Assembly: GCA_947258545.1 (NCBI GenBank)
Contig: CAMYJI010000001.1
Coordinates: forward strand, 1-64,000
Source: an uncultured Ectothiorhodospiraceae bacterium
GTDB lineage: Bacteria; Pseudomonadota; Gammaproteobacteria; UBA9214
Direction of reading: 5' to 3'
DNA length: 64,000 nt
The notes beneath the pieces are model-generated. The model saw nothing but the letters and a program-made list of their open reading frames with translations, was not told the origin of the DNA and did no database searches. The translations under genes were made by a program, and so were the position numbers. Each line of letters begins with the position of its first letter. Position 1 is the stretch's first letter. Of this stretch, positions 17,376 through 27,155 are shown piece by piece.

Positions 17376-18545
17376 TTACTGCCTGTCATCCCGGCCAAGG
17401 CGTCTCATGACACGTGCAATCTGTACTCTCGTTTTGTAGGCATACTTCAGAATGCGCGGCTGCTGTTTGATGCTACGCTTAAGGGTCTTTATGAGCCTGA
17501 TTGGCAATACGTAGAACACGCCTTTTAGATTTTTCGCTTTGAAATAATCAAACAGCTCCAGCACAGCGTCACTCCAGAGGAGCTTGTAGGATTCATCACC
17601 TACGGTAAAGTCGTATACTTCAATACCATTTTGCATGCACCACTCGAACAGTTTGCGTAATAATATGTTGCCGGGAGAGAATCTGGTGTATTCATCGTGT
17701 GAATATGACGGCAGCAGATGATAGAAGCGCTTTTTGTAAACAAGTCCCCAGTGTGTCGCAATAATCTGGTCACCAAGTCGCAATGCGCTGAGGTGAACGA
17801 ATGAATCCCTGATATGATGATTCGACATATGCTTAAAGAAGTCAATATAACCGGTTTGCTCGAATATATTGCGCACACCGAGTGTTCTATAGCTTTGACT
17901 CTTCTGGGATATCATTGTATCCAGAAACAGATTTATTTCAGTATTCGTTACGGCAACCCCGAAAGAAAGGTGACCTTGCTCTTCAAGTCGCCTTTGTTTT
18001 CTTCTCTCGGTACTAATCCATTTTTTTCCTCTTTTTTGACTGACGAAGCTTTCAATGCTGTCTGTAAGTGAGGCATGGTGAGCATTGCTCGCATGTGGAA
18101 TGCATGTCGAGAAAATGAAGGGATTCAGTTGCTGCGCTATTGTTTTTGGCTGCCGTTCCAGAAAAACCGCATCATGTTGCGGGAGTAAGCCAAGTATTTC
18201 ATTCCATATGCTGGAGAACTCATCTGCATTGACTGTTTCAGCGAAATTCCTGGATAACAACGGTCCTTGATAGTCCGCAATGTCACCACCAAGCCATAAT
18301 AGTAAGTTTACAAAAGCGCGCTTCTGAATACCCAGAGGCAAGATCATCAATGGGGTGCCTGCAGGGAGCTCGACCAGGACAAGCAGTGCCTTGAGATTCT
18401 GTTTCGTTCCAATCTGGTTATACCAGTTGCTTAGCCAGTCATAGCTCTGGAAGGCATAACAGTCGCATTCTTGTTCGAATATTTTCCATGTAGTCTGAAG
18501 CTCATCGAATGAGTTGAAGACTGTTACCTTTATTGCGTTCTGCAT
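17376..18545 (-). CDS. CelD/BcsL-type (FemAB-like) acyltransferase
   Basis: 389 residues when started at ATG 18545 (MQNAIKVTVFNSFDELQTTW). The family features are an N-terminal GNAT half with SYDWLSNWYNQIG, the basic helix STERRKQRRLEEQG (about 200-213), the LRLGDQIIATHWGLVYKKRFYHLLPSYSHDEYTRFSPGNILLRKL core (key part ATHWGLVYKKRFY) and YDFTVGDESYKLLW at the active-site end. It probably acylates a sugar or glycolipid during polysaccharide synthesis. The open frame extends to 18749, but the extra 68 codons have no ribosome site, and read as non-coding, so they are excluded. Divergent from the FAD oxidoreductase gene; last gene of the AT-rich island. Confidence 0.78.
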   Translation of the reverse strand: MQNAIKVTVFNSFDELQTTWKIFEQECDCYAFQSYDWLSNWYNQIGTKQNLKALLVLVELPAGTPLMILPLGIQKRAFVNLLLWLGGDIADYQGPLLSRNFAETVNADEFSSIWNEILGLLPQHDAVFLERQPKTIAQQLNPFIFSTCIPHASNAHHASLTDSIESFVSQKRGKKWISTERRKQRRLEEQGHLSFGVAVTNTEINLFLDTMISQKSQSYRTLGVRNIFEQTGYIDFFKHMSNHHIRDSFVHLSALRLGDQIIATHWGLVYKKRFYHLLPSYSHDEYTRFSPGNILLRKLFEWCMQNGIEVYDFTVGDESYKLLWSDAVLELFDYFKAKNLKGVFYVLPIRLIKTLKRSIKQQPRILKYAYKTRVQIARVMRRLGRDDRQ

Positions 18546-18889
18546 AATCAAGACTGAATTACGGTATACAATTCCATTCTCTTGAAAGTATAATAAATAC
18601 AGGAAGATAAACCTTAAAATTACTCTTGGCCCGAAGTGCTGGTGAGGGTCTTGCGGCCAACAGCTAGAGTAGCAGATGTGGATAATCACTGTCTTGATTG
18701 CGCATAACCAGCCATCTTCCTGCAACCAGTCGCTAATTAGTTTTTTCACGATGTGACTGGTGATGGGTCCGGTTACAATGGCATTATCCAGTCCATGTAT
18801 TCAAATTAACCGGTGTCTTGTTGGTGGTGCTCTACCGTGCTGCTATTATAGTGCTCACGCTGTGACATTCTTGCCAGGTCTGTCCCTTC
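18546..18889. other. Intergenic region at the right border of the polysaccharide island
   Basis: Divergent promoters of the acyltransferase and the FAD oxidoreductase must lie here. Composition changes from AT-rich to GC-rich at about 18.85 kb. No operator, tRNA or mobile-element end is recognised. Confidence 0.35.
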
Positions 18890-21800
18890 ATGTCCGAACG
18901 CATCCGCGAAATACCCTATAACTACACCTCCTTTTCCGACCGGGAAATCGTCATCCGTTACCTCGGCGAGGAGATGTGGGCGCTGCTCGACAGGCTACGC
19001 GCCTCGCGGGTGACCGGGCGTTCGGCACGCATGCTGTTCGAGGTGCTGGGTGATCTGTGGGTGGTGGACCGCAATCCGTACAACCAGGACGACCTGCTGG
19101 CCAGCCAGAAACGCCTGGATGCGCTGATCGGGGCCATGCACCACCGCCTCGACCAGGTGGTGGCCCGTGCCGAGGGCAATAGCGACGCCCTGCGGCTGGC
19201 GCAGGCGACCCGTGAGGCCGTGGGAAAATTCTCTGCCGGGTTTCCGCAGACCCGGGCGCTGCGCAAGCGGATCCGTCAACGCCTGGGCCGGATCACGCGG
19301 CGCGACAACATGGATTTCAGCGGCCTGGCACGGGTCTCCCACGCCACGGATGCGACAGACTGGCGCGTGGAGATGCCCTGTGTGGTGATCAGCCCGGACA
19401 CGGAACAGGAGGCACAGGGCGTGGTGCAGGCCTGTATCGCGCTCGGTCTGCCGATTATTCCGCGCGGCGGCGGGACCGGTTACAACGGCGGCGCAGTGCC
19501 GCTGAACGGGGATACCGCGGTGATCAATACGGAAAAGCTCGAATCCCTGGGCGAGATCACCCTGAAGCAGCTGCCGGGCGTTACCGACCCGGTGCCGACG
19601 ATCCGTGCCGGGGCCGGCGTGGTGACCCGCCGGGTGGGCGAGCGTGCCGAGCAGGGCGGTTATGTATTCGCGGTGGACCCGACCTCCCAGGACGCCTCGA
19701 CCATCGGCGGCAACGTGGCCATGAATGCCGGTGGCAAGAAGGCGGTGCTCTGGGGCACCACCCTCGACAACCTGGTCTCCTGGCGCATGCTGACTCCCGA
19801 CGGCAGCTGGCTGGAGGCGGTAAGGCTCAACCACAACCTGGGCAAGATACATGAACAGGCACAGGTTGAATTCAGGGTGAGCCGTTTTACAAGCCTGAAC
19901 AGGCGTCAAGACCCCGAGCCACGGATCATTCGGGTGCCGGGAAATTTGCTGCGCAAGGCAGGTCTGGGCAAGGACGTGACGGACAAGTTCCTTGCCGGAC
20001 TCCCGGGCATACAGAAGGAGGGCTGCGACGGCCTGATCACCTCGGCGGAGTTCATCCTGCACCGGATGCCCGCGTTCACGCGCACCGTCTGTCTTGAATT
20101 TTTCGGTGCCGATCTGCACCTGGCGGTACCTTCGATCGTTGAAACCAAGGACTACCTGGATGACCGTGCCGATGTCCTGCTCGCCGGTATGGAGCACCTC
20201 GATGAACGTTATGTACGCGCCGTCGATTACAGCACCAAGGCGGCCCGGCGTGACCTGCCCAAGATGGTGCTGCTGGTCGATGTGGCCGGCGATGATGAAG
20301 CGGTTGTTGCGGATGCCGCCTCGAGCGTGGTGCGGATGGCCAATCGGCGGGGCGCCGAGGGCTTTGTGGCCGTCAGTCCAGAGGCGCGCCGGCAGTTCTG
20401 GGCCGACCGGACCCGTACCGCGGCGATTGCCGCCCACACCAACGCCTTCAAGGTCAACGAGGACGTAGTGATCCCGCTGGACCGTCTGGGTGAATACAGC
20501 ACCGGCATCGAGCGCATCAACATCGAGTACTCGACGCGCAACAAGCTGGCCATTGTCGAGTCGGTACTGGAATTCATTTCCGGCGACCTCACGGAGCTGC
20601 ACCAGGACGGTGAATTCGCCGCCAGCGAGGAAAACCGGGCCATCGTCGAGGCCAAGCAGAATGCCGCACGGGAACTGCTGCAGGCACGGCATGCGTTCTG
20701 GTCCGGATTGCTCGAGCGCCTGGATGCCCCGGCCGATGATTATAGTGACTGGCTGGATCCCGAGGTGCGGACGCACATTCAGCCGGGCGACAGGATTCTC
20801 GACCTGCTGTTGCGGCGCGACTTGCGCATTTCCTGGCGCAACGCGGTGGAACGTCCGTTAAAGGAGATATTCAGCGGGCATGAATGGACCCGCCTGCTGG
20901 AGAAACTCGATGCCCTGCATGCCGAAAAGCGTACCAGCCGCCTGTTCGCCGCCACGCATATGCATGCCGGTGATGGCAATGTGCACACCAATATCCCGGT
21001 CAATTCATCTGACTACAGGATGCTGCACGAGGCGGACCAGATCGTTGACCGGGTGATGCAGCTCGCCACCGCGCTGGGCGGCGTGATCTCCGGTGAACAC
21101 GGTATCGGCCTGACCAAGTTCCGCTATCTCGAGCCCGAGGCCATCGCCGCCTTCGAACGCTACAAGCGGGAGGTGGACCCGGATGATTATTTCAACCGCG
21201 GCAAGCTGCAAACCGGGGCCGGGCTCGGCAATGCCTACACACCTTCCCTGCGCCTGGTCCAGCAGGAGGCCCTGCTGCTGGAGGCCAGTGAACTGGGCGC
21301 GCTGAACGATGATATTCGCAACTGCCTGCGCTGCGGCAAGTGCAAGCCGGTATGCAACACCCATATCCCGCGCGCCAACCTGCTGTATTCCCCGCGCAAC
21401 AAGATCCTTGCGACCGGCCTGCTTGTCGAGGCCTTTCTGTACGAGGAGCAGACCCGGCGTGGTGTGTCCCTGCGGCATTTTGACGAACTGAATGATGTCG
21501 CGGACCACTGCACGGTGTGTCACAAATGCCTCAGTCCCTGCCCGGTGAATATCGACTTCGGCGATGTCTCCATCCGCATGCGCAAGCTGCTGCGTGAGGG
21601 TGGTCACAAGCGCTACAGCCCGACCACCTGGGCCGCAATGACCTTTCTGAACATCACCGACCCGGCGACCATCAAGCTGATGCGCAAACTGATGATCGAC
21701 TGGGGCTACAGGAGTCAGCGGCTGGCAACGCGCCTCGCCCGGCGCCTGCAGGGTACCCGGCATGATGACAGTCTGCCTGCGGCGACCAACAAAGCGCCGA

Positions 21801-22735
21801 CGGTGCGTTCCCAGCTGGTCCATTTCGTGCAGAAGCCGCTGCCGGCGCGGGTACCGCGCCAGCCTATGCGGGCCGTGCTGGATCTGGAGGACAGCCGCAT
21901 GGTGCCGATCCTGCGTGATCCGCAGAAGGTAACGGAGAGCTCGGACGCGGTGTTCTATTTTCCCGGTTGCGGTTCGGAGCGCCTGTTCAGCCAGATCGGG
22001 CTTGCGACCCTGGCCATGCTCTACGACTCCGGGGCCCAGACCGTGATGCCGCCGGGCTACCTGTGCTGCGGCTATCCGCAGAAATCCGGCGGTGATGCCG
22101 CCCGCGGTAATCGTATCACCACCGACAATCGGGTGTTGTTTCACCGGGTGGCCAACACCCTCAACTACCTTGATATCCGCACCGTGGTGGTCTCCTGCGG
22201 GACCTGCATGGATCAGCTGCTGGAATACCAGTTCGACAGGATATTTCCGGGCTGCCGCCTGCTGGATATCCATGAATACCTGCTGGAGAAGGGCGTGCGC
22301 CTCGAGGACGGGGAGGGTGTGCAGTACCTTTACCACGATCCCTGCCATACGCCGATGAAGACCCATAACCCGATAAAGGTGGCCTCGACCCTGCTGGGAC
22401 AGCCGGTGTTGCTGTCGGACCGCTGTTGCGGGGAGGCCGGCACCTTTGCCGTGTCGCGTGCGGACATCGCCACCCAGCTGCGATTCCGCAAGCAGCAGGA
22501 ACTCAGTGCCGGCATCGAGCAGTTGACGGGCAAGCAGCGCGCCACCGATGGCAATGTGAAGCTTTTGACCTCCTGCCCCTCCTGTCAGCAGGGGCTGCAA
22601 CGCTATGCCGATGACACCGGGCTGGAAACCGACTACATCGTGGTGGAGCTGGCCACACGGCTGCTGGGCGAGGATTGGGAGCAGCGATTTGTCAGCCGCG
22701 TCCAGAATGGCGGTGTGGAACGGGTGCTGTTGTGA
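18890..22735 (+). CDS. Giant FAD-linked oxidoreductase with Fe-S and CCG domains (DUF3683 type)
   Basis: 1281 residues in one chain. In order: an N-terminal DUF3683-type region (about 1-140); a FAD_binding_4 domain (about 165-320) with [35 protein letters not shown]; a GlcD/DLD-type C-terminal domain ending [15 protein letters not shown] and [14 protein letters not shown] (about 685-770); a [4Fe-4S] pair, [11 protein letters not shown] (about 812) and [14 protein letters not shown] (about 875); and a CCG heterodisulfide-reductase-like tail with [33 protein letters not shown] and [10 protein letters not shown]. The fold oxidises D-2-hydroxy acids such as D-lactate or glycolate, passing electrons through the clusters to a quinone. 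The exact substrate is not readable. ATG 18890 is not preceded by a strong ribosome site. Stands alone. Confidence 0.85.
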   Translation: MSERIREIPYNYTSFSDREIVIRYLGEEMWALLDRLRASRVTGRSARMLFEVLGDLWVVDRNPYNQDDLLASQKRLDALIGAMHHRLDQVVARAEGNSDALRLAQATREAVGKFSAGFPQTRALRKRIRQRLGRITRRDNMDFSGLARVSHATDATDWRVEMPCVVISPDTEQEAQGVVQACIALGLPIIPRGGGTGYNGGAVPLNGDTAVINTEKLESLGEITLKQLPGVTDPVPTIRAGAGVVTRRVGERAEQGGYVFAVDPTSQDASTIGGNVAMNAGGKKAVLWGTTLDNLVSWRMLTPDGSWLEAVRLNHNLGKIHEQAQVEFRVSRFTSLNRRQDPEPRIIRVPGNLLRKAGLGKDVTDKFLAGLPGIQKEGCDGLITSAEFILHRMPAFTRTVCLEFFGADLHLAVPSIVETKDYLDDRADVLLAGMEHLDERYVRAVDYSTKAARRDLPKMVLLVDVAGDDEAVVADAASSVVRMANRRGAEGFVAVSPEARRQFWADRTRTAAIAAHTNAFKVNEDVVIPLDRLGEYSTGIERINIEYSTRNKLAIVESVLEFISGDLTELHQDGEFAASEENRAIVEAKQNAARELLQARHAFWSGLLERLDAPADDYSDWLDPEVRTHIQPGDRILDLLLRRDLRISWRNAVERPLKEIFSGHEWTRLLEKLDALHAEKRTSRLFAATHMHAGDGNVHTNIPVNSSDYRMLHEADQIVDRVMQLATALGGVISGEHGIGLTKFRYLEPEAIAAFERYKREVDPDDYFNRGKLQTGAGLGNAYTPSLRLVQQEALLLEASELGALNDDIRNCLRCGKCKPVCNTHIPRANLLYSPRNKILATGLLVEAFLYEEQTRRGVSLRHFDELNDVADHCTVCHKCLSPCPVNIDFGDVSIRMRKLLREGGHKRYSPTTWAAMTFLNITDPATIKLMRKLMIDWGYRSQRLATRLARRLQGTRHDDSLPAATNKAPTVRSQLVHFVQKPLPARVPRQPMRAVLDLEDSRMVPILRDPQKVTESSDAVFYFPGCGSERLFSQIGLATLAMLYDSGAQTVMPPGYLCCGYPQKSGGDAARGNRITTDNRVLFHRVANTLNYLDIRTVVVSCGTCMDQLLEYQFDRIFPGCRLLDIHEYLLEKGVRLEDGEGVQYLYHDPCHTPMKTHNPIKVASTLLGQPVLLSDRCCGEAGTFAVSRADIATQLRFRKQQELSAGIEQLTGKQRATDGNVKLLTSCPSCQQGLQRYADDTGLETDYIVVELATRLLGEDWEQRFVSRVQNGGVERVLL

Positions 22736-22940
22736 AGTGGGAATACACGGCCCTTGTATGCGTCGGGTCGCAAATTTCGGCAGGGCATGGAAGACCGGTG
22801 CATGCGCGAATCCGTATTATTGATGTATTTTCGCGCCTGCCAGGCGCTCCTGCAAGGGACCTGGGAAGATTAATCGGCTGTTCGGCCAGTTCCCGGTTTT
22901 AGCCGTAACCGGCAGCCATTGGCATTTGCCGGTGGCTTAC

Positions 22941-23432
22941 TCACTTGCAGTGTTCTGTTTCCAGTTTCCTCAGGGTGGCAAGGCGTGACTTGTCGCTCAG
23001 CCGTTTGGCCTCATTCCTGTAAGCCTGAATAGTCTTGTGTTCGTATTCCTCGATCCTGGCACGGTGCTGGCTGCATTTCGCCATACTGAGCTGTTTGTCT
23101 TTCTCCGCATCTTGATGTTGTTTCATGGCCTGTTGCCTGAATAGATCATCTTGTCTTGCCGCAGTCCTTTTTTGCTGGCGCTGCAATTCTTCTTGTTTCT
23201 TTCTCGCCCGCATGCGTGTCAGCTGGTTCTGTAACGAATAGTAGCTGCTGGCGCTTGATCCGGGTTTCGGGGAATGGCGCATGATCGTTTCTGTGTTAAT
23301 GGCGCCAGGAGGCGGGGCATCCCCGAAAGTGATATTCCCGTCCTCATCGAACCACTTCTTTATCCCGCCGGAATGTAATGGTGTGGCCAGAAGAGCCACT
23401 GAAATTGCTGCCGTTGCCAGTGTCGCTTTCAT
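22941..23432 (-). CDS. DUF4124 domain exported protein with charged coiled-coil tail
   Basis: 163 residues. A signal peptide (about 1-21, MKATLATAAISVALLATPLHS) is followed by a short DUF4124 motif, GIKKWFDEDGNITFGDAPPP. From about residue 60 to the end the chain is highly charged (KKQEELQRQQKRTAARQDDLFRQQ as the core region, residues about 78-100) with heptad-like spacing, suggesting a coiled coil, and it ends in ..ETEHCK. Proteins of this type are common and uncharacterised in gammaproteobacteria; a periplasmic location is expected. The 200 bases downstream of the oxidoreductase gene (22736-22940) and the 270 bases upstream (23433-23704) hold nothing else recognisable. Confidence 0.75.
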   Translation of the reverse strand: MKATLATAAISVALLATPLHSGGIKKWFDEDGNITFGDAPPPGAINTETIMRHSPKPGSSASSYYSLQNQLTRMRARKKQEELQRQQKRTAARQDDLFRQQAMKQHQDAEKDKQLSMAKCSQHRARIEEYEHKTIQAYRNEAKRLSDKSRLATLRKLETEHCK

Positions 23433-23704
23433 ACGATCCCTCGTCTGGTAGTGACTGGTTTGGTGGTCGATTTACACTTTCCGGACAGGCATACCGCTAC
23501 GTTGTGTTATTTACGGAAAGTATTGCTACTGCAGCAGGTGGGGATAAATTGCCCGAAGTGGCGTGGCGAGTCTGCAGGATATTATCGATAGTTTGTGTCA
23601 GTCATAATGCAGATCCGATATGCGAAAGCAATCTAACATTAAGATTGTCGGGTCAAAGTGCTACTTGCCTGACCCGGTTTGCAGGTGTGCTAACCAGGCA
23701 ATAA

Positions 23705-23731
23705 AAAAGGCCCCGCTCGCGGGGCCTTTTG
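23705..23731. terminator. Rho-independent terminator after soxB
   Basis: AAAAGGCCCCGC-TCG-CGGGGCCTTTT: a 12-bp perfect stem with a three-base loop. Read on the minus strand it is followed by a run of six T and lies 21 bases past the soxB stop. Confidence 0.88.
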
Positions 23732-23751
23732 TCAGGTGGTGCGATGGAGGC

Positions 23752-25692
23752 TCAGCCGATCTCGCCGGGATAATCGGCAATGCCCGGGTTGTCCGCCACG
23801 CCGACCAGCTTGGGATGATTGATCTTGGGCAGCACCAGCACATCGTCCTCGCCCTTGGTGGCAACGATGTAATCCCGCACCACGTCCCACATCAGGCGGC
23901 CTTCCGGCGCCCGGCCCACCGAGGCCCAGCCGGCCACCTTGTAGGTCTCATCCGGTTCGATCGCGTGACCGTTGTCGAGGCGTGCCTCTGTGAGGCGCTC
24001 ATACAGGGGCTTGGAGGGGTCGATGGTATAGTCCAGCCCGCCGATGCGCACCATGTCACCGCCGGACTGCAGGTAGGGATCGGGATCGAACAGGTTGTCG
24101 GCTACACCCTCGAGGATATTCATCAGGTCACTGCCTTTCATCTCATTCATATAGGTCTCGCCGTAGGTCATGGCGCACTGGGTCATGACGTCTTCCATGG
24201 TGATCCAGTCACCCTTCAGGGTGGAGGTGCCCCAGCGCACGCCGGCCGACATGGCGATATCGGCGCCGTACTCATGGCGCAGGGCATTGCACAGGACCTG
24301 GTCCCAGGTCCCCATGAAATTGCCGCGCCGGTACAGGGTGCGGTCGGCGATGGCGAGTTTCTCGCCGAGGATCTCCGCATAGGTCTTGCCCACCCGGGCC
24401 GGGTTGTAGAAGAACTCGCTGTTGCGGCTTTCCACGATCTTTTCATCGTATTTCGTCTGCCGCATCTGGTCGATGTAGGCCTGCATTTCCTTGTCGGCCG
24501 GCAGCCAGTCCGTGATGATCGGCAGCATCTTGTAGTTCATGGCATTGATCTTGCCGTCACCGATATCGAAGTCCATGACACCCACGTACTTGCTGTTGGA
24601 ACCCGCGTTGGTCACCAGGCAGGTATTGCCCTCGACGTTCTTCACCTCGACTGGTTTGGGTATGCCGTCGTGGGTATGGCCGCCGAATACCGCGTTCAGG
24701 CCGGGAACGCGTTCCGCCATCTTGATGTCCACGTCCATGCCGTTGTGCGACAGCAGCACGATGGCGTCGGGTTTCTCGTCGGCACGAATGTCTTCGACCA
24801 GGTCGATCATGTCGTCTTCGCGCAGGCCAAAGGACCAGTCCGGAAAGAACTCCTGCGGGTTGGCATTGGCGGTCCGCGGGAAGGCCTGGCCGACCACGCA
24901 AATGCGGGCGCCGCCGACGTTCTTGATGACGTAGGGCCGGAAGGCGTGACCGGTGTCCTCATTGTAAAGGCCGCGGCCGTCGTATTTCTCCACCATGGTG
25001 GCATACTCGTCGCCGAACAGGGCATCCTCCTTGACGCGGACGTTCTGGCCGATGAAATCGCCCTTGAACAGCGCGACATTGCTGAGTACCTCGTCCTCGC
25101 GGTAGGTGAACTCCCAGTGCCCGACCATGACATCCAGGCCGAGTAAATTGGAGGCCTCGACCATGTCGACCCCGCGGGTCCATAAGGAAGTGCCGGAGCC
25201 CTGCCACAGGTCGCCGCCATCGAGGGTCAGGGTGTTCTCGCGGCCGCCGGCCTGTTTGCGCAAGCGGTTAAGCAGCGTCTTGATGTGGGCATAGCCACCC
25301 GTACGCCCGTACTTGCGTGCCGCATTCTCGAAGTCCAGGTAGGTATAGGCATAGGACTCGGGCGTGTTGCTGCTCAGTCCCATTTTATCCAGCAGGCCCT
25401 TGCCGACGATATGCGGCGGGCGGCCATAGGCGTCCCCTACACCCAGGTTAACGTTCGGCTCACGAAAATACACCGGATTGAGCTGGCCATGGACGTCGGT
25501 GATATGCAGGATGCGTGCATTGCCCTGCATGGGCAGATCATAATATCCCGCTGCTGGATCGCCGCTGACCGCGGGTGCAGTGGCCGGTACAGGTGTTCCA
25601 TTTTCTGACTTGCTGCAGGCGACGAGTCCCGGGCCGGCGATGGCACTGGCACCCAGGATTTTCAGGAATTCTCTACGATCGAAAGGAGGCAT
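23752..25692 (-). CDS. soxB: Thiosulfohydrolase SoxB
   Basis: 646 residues of the 5'-nucleotidase/metallophosphatase superfamily. The N-terminus has a twin-arginine signal (DRREFLKILGASAIAG), so the protein is folded before export. Metal-site motifs are HITDVHGQ (about 64-71), LDGGDLWQGSG (about 157), GHWEFTYREDE in place of GNHE (about 190), LLSHNGMDVD (about 296) and GGHTHDG (about 320). The W-E-F segment and the KINHPKLVG..NPG C-terminal tail are typical of SoxB rather than nucleotidases. It hydrolyses the terminal sulfonate of SoxY-bound cysteine S-thiosulfonate in the periplasm. It is encoded about 9 kb from soxKXYZA and is monocistronic; this separation is common in sulfur-storing bacteria lacking soxCD. 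Confidence 0.93.
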   Translation of the reverse strand: MPPFDRREFLKILGASAIAGPGLVACSKSENGTPVPATAPAVSGDPAAGYYDLPMQGNARILHITDVHGQLNPVYFREPNVNLGVGDAYGRPPHIVGKGLLDKMGLSSNTPESYAYTYLDFENAARKYGRTGGYAHIKTLLNRLRKQAGGRENTLTLDGGDLWQGSGTSLWTRGVDMVEASNLLGLDVMVGHWEFTYREDEVLSNVALFKGDFIGQNVRVKEDALFGDEYATMVEKYDGRGLYNEDTGHAFRPYVIKNVGGARICVVGQAFPRTANANPQEFFPDWSFGLREDDMIDLVEDIRADEKPDAIVLLSHNGMDVDIKMAERVPGLNAVFGGHTHDGIPKPVEVKNVEGNTCLVTNAGSNSKYVGVMDFDIGDGKINAMNYKMLPIITDWLPADKEMQAYIDQMRQTKYDEKIVESRNSEFFYNPARVGKTYAEILGEKLAIADRTLYRRGNFMGTWDQVLCNALRHEYGADIAMSAGVRWGTSTLKGDWITMEDVMTQCAMTYGETYMNEMKGSDLMNILEGVADNLFDPDPYLQSGGDMVRIGGLDYTIDPSKPLYERLTEARLDNGHAIEPDETYKVAGWASVGRAPEGRLMWDVVRDYIVATKGEDDVLVLPKINHPKLVGVADNPGIADYPGEIG

Positions 25693-25964
25693 AATCTCAC
25701 CCTATTTTGTTTTCGTTTGGAAGAAACGAGCTCTATCACGGCATGCAGGTTGGTATCGATGTCATATCAGGGCAGCCCCACCTGTGTCCTGTGATGCCCT
25801 GCCGATACCAGCGCCATGGGACTGCTGATGATAAAACAGCTTTATCTATATTGAAATAATCAGTATTTGCTTATTTAGTTCATTACCACGCTGAATTTCA
25901 GGGCCATACCGGCGGATCCGATCTTCCTGCGGACAGCGGTTACGGGACCGTATAAAATCCGACC

Positions 25965-27125
25965 ATGAGCAAGACGTTCCCCGCCCCTGTTTTATTCCGT
26001 CTGCTGTTACTGATGACAGGCCTGCTGATTGTTTCCGGCGCCAGAGCCGACGTCGTCAAGCCCGCGCTGGTTGAAATCAGCATCAACAGCAACGGCACCT
26101 ACCGCATTGAGGTGCGCGCCAGTATCGAGGCCCTGCTCACCGGCATCAACTCCCGCTACAAGAATACCCAGGACGCGCCTACGGCAGAGGCCTATGACCA
26201 GCTGCGGGTGCTGCCGGCCGATGAACTGGAGCAGGCCTTCGCACCCTTCAAGGAGATATTCACCCGACAGGTCGTGCTCGCCTTTGACGGGCAGGCAGCA
26301 CCCTTGAGCATTACCGGGGTTGTTATCCCCGAGCCCGGCTACCCGAAGGTGCCGCGCATCAGCGTCATCACGCTGGAAGGTACCGTTGAGCGCTCCAGGG
26401 AGAGCGTGACCTGGTACTACCCGGAACGCTTCGGTGATAATGCGGTCCGTGTGCGCCAGGTGGACGAGACCAACGAGAAGTGGCACTGGTCTGACTGGCA
26501 GTGGCTGCGCAGGAACAAGTCCAGCGAACCCTTTTCACTGACAGAGGTGTTTACCCGGCAGCCCGTCACCAGCGTGGTCTCCACCTACGTGGTGGCGGGT
26601 TTCGAGCATATCCTGCCCCGCGGGCTGGACCACATCCTGTTCATCCTGGGGATCTTCCTGCTCAGTGTGCGAATGCGGCCGCTGTTGTGGCAGGTCACCA
26701 TGTTCACGGTCGCGCATACCATCACGCTGGGACTTTCGATGAACGGCCTCATCAGCCTGCCGGACAATATCGTTGAACCGTTGATTGCGTTGTCGATTGC
26801 CTACATCGGTTTCGAGAATGTCTTTGCCAGGGATCTGCACAAGAGCCGGTTGTTGATCGTCTTCTGTTTTGGCCTGCTGCACGGTATGGGTTTTGCCAGT
26901 GTGCTGGCAGACTTCGGCATGCCCGATGACGCCTTTCTCACCGCGCTGGTCAGCTTCAACGTCGGTGTTGAAATCGGCCAGCTGGCGGTGATTTCACTGG
27001 CCTTCCTGGCTGTCGGCCTGTGGTTCTCGAATCACCAGTGGTACCGCCGCGTTATTATCGTCCCTGCCTCCATGGCGATTGCCTTGATCGGACTCTCCTG
27101 GACCTATGACCGGGTTATTATCTAG
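25965..27125 (+). CDS. HupE/UreJ_2-family membrane protein
   Basis: 386 residues. A signal peptide (about 1-28) leads into a 170-residue soluble domain (VEISINSNGTYRIEVRASIEALL...), then about six to seven membrane helices from residue 205 on. The membrane part carries the family motifs GLDHILFILGIFLL, FTVAHTITLGLS, FGLLHGMGFA and FNVGVEIGQ with conserved His residues that suggest a metal site. HupE/UreJ proteins are linked to nickel uptake, but this longer subfamily is found without hydrogenase or urease, and none is in the window, so the cargo is unknown. It is divergent from soxB with 272 bases between the starts. Confidence 0.78.
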   Translation: MSKTFPAPVLFRLLLLMTGLLIVSGARADVVKPALVEISINSNGTYRIEVRASIEALLTGINSRYKNTQDAPTAEAYDQLRVLPADELEQAFAPFKEIFTRQVVLAFDGQAAPLSITGVVIPEPGYPKVPRISVITLEGTVERSRESVTWYYPERFGDNAVRVRQVDETNEKWHWSDWQWLRRNKSSEPFSLTEVFTRQPVTSVVSTYVVAGFEHILPRGLDHILFILGIFLLSVRMRPLLWQVTMFTVAHTITLGLSMNGLISLPDNIVEPLIALSIAYIGFENVFARDLHKSRLLIVFCFGLLHGMGFASVLADFGMPDDAFLTALVSFNVGVEIGQLAVISLAFLAVGLWFSNHQWYRRVIIVPASMAIALIGLSWTYDRVII

Positions 27126-27155
27126 AGCAGAGAACCGCTGCCGTCCCTGTCGTAT

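Noticed and set aside
18546..18749. N-terminal extension of the second CelD-like acyltransferase
   Set aside because: 68 extra codons give a Cys/Trp/His-rich hydrophobic string unlike the family; ATG 18545 gives a normal start.
18995..22600. Long antisense ORFs (593 and 531 codons) opposite the FAD oxidoreductase
   Set aside because: They are high-GC shadow frames of a well-recognised coding region; their translations are His/Gly/Arg-rich without motifs.
23620..25146. 508-codon plus-strand frame opposite soxB
   Set aside because: It is antisense to a strongly recognised SoxB and starts inside the terminator region; its His/Val/Gly-rich translation has no domain.
25752..25809. Interrupted inverted repeat (GGTATCG / CAGGGCA with TGCCCTG / CGATACC) upstream of soxB
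   Set aside because: The two halves are offset by a nine-base bulge and there is no second copy; it could be chance, so it is not called as an operator.
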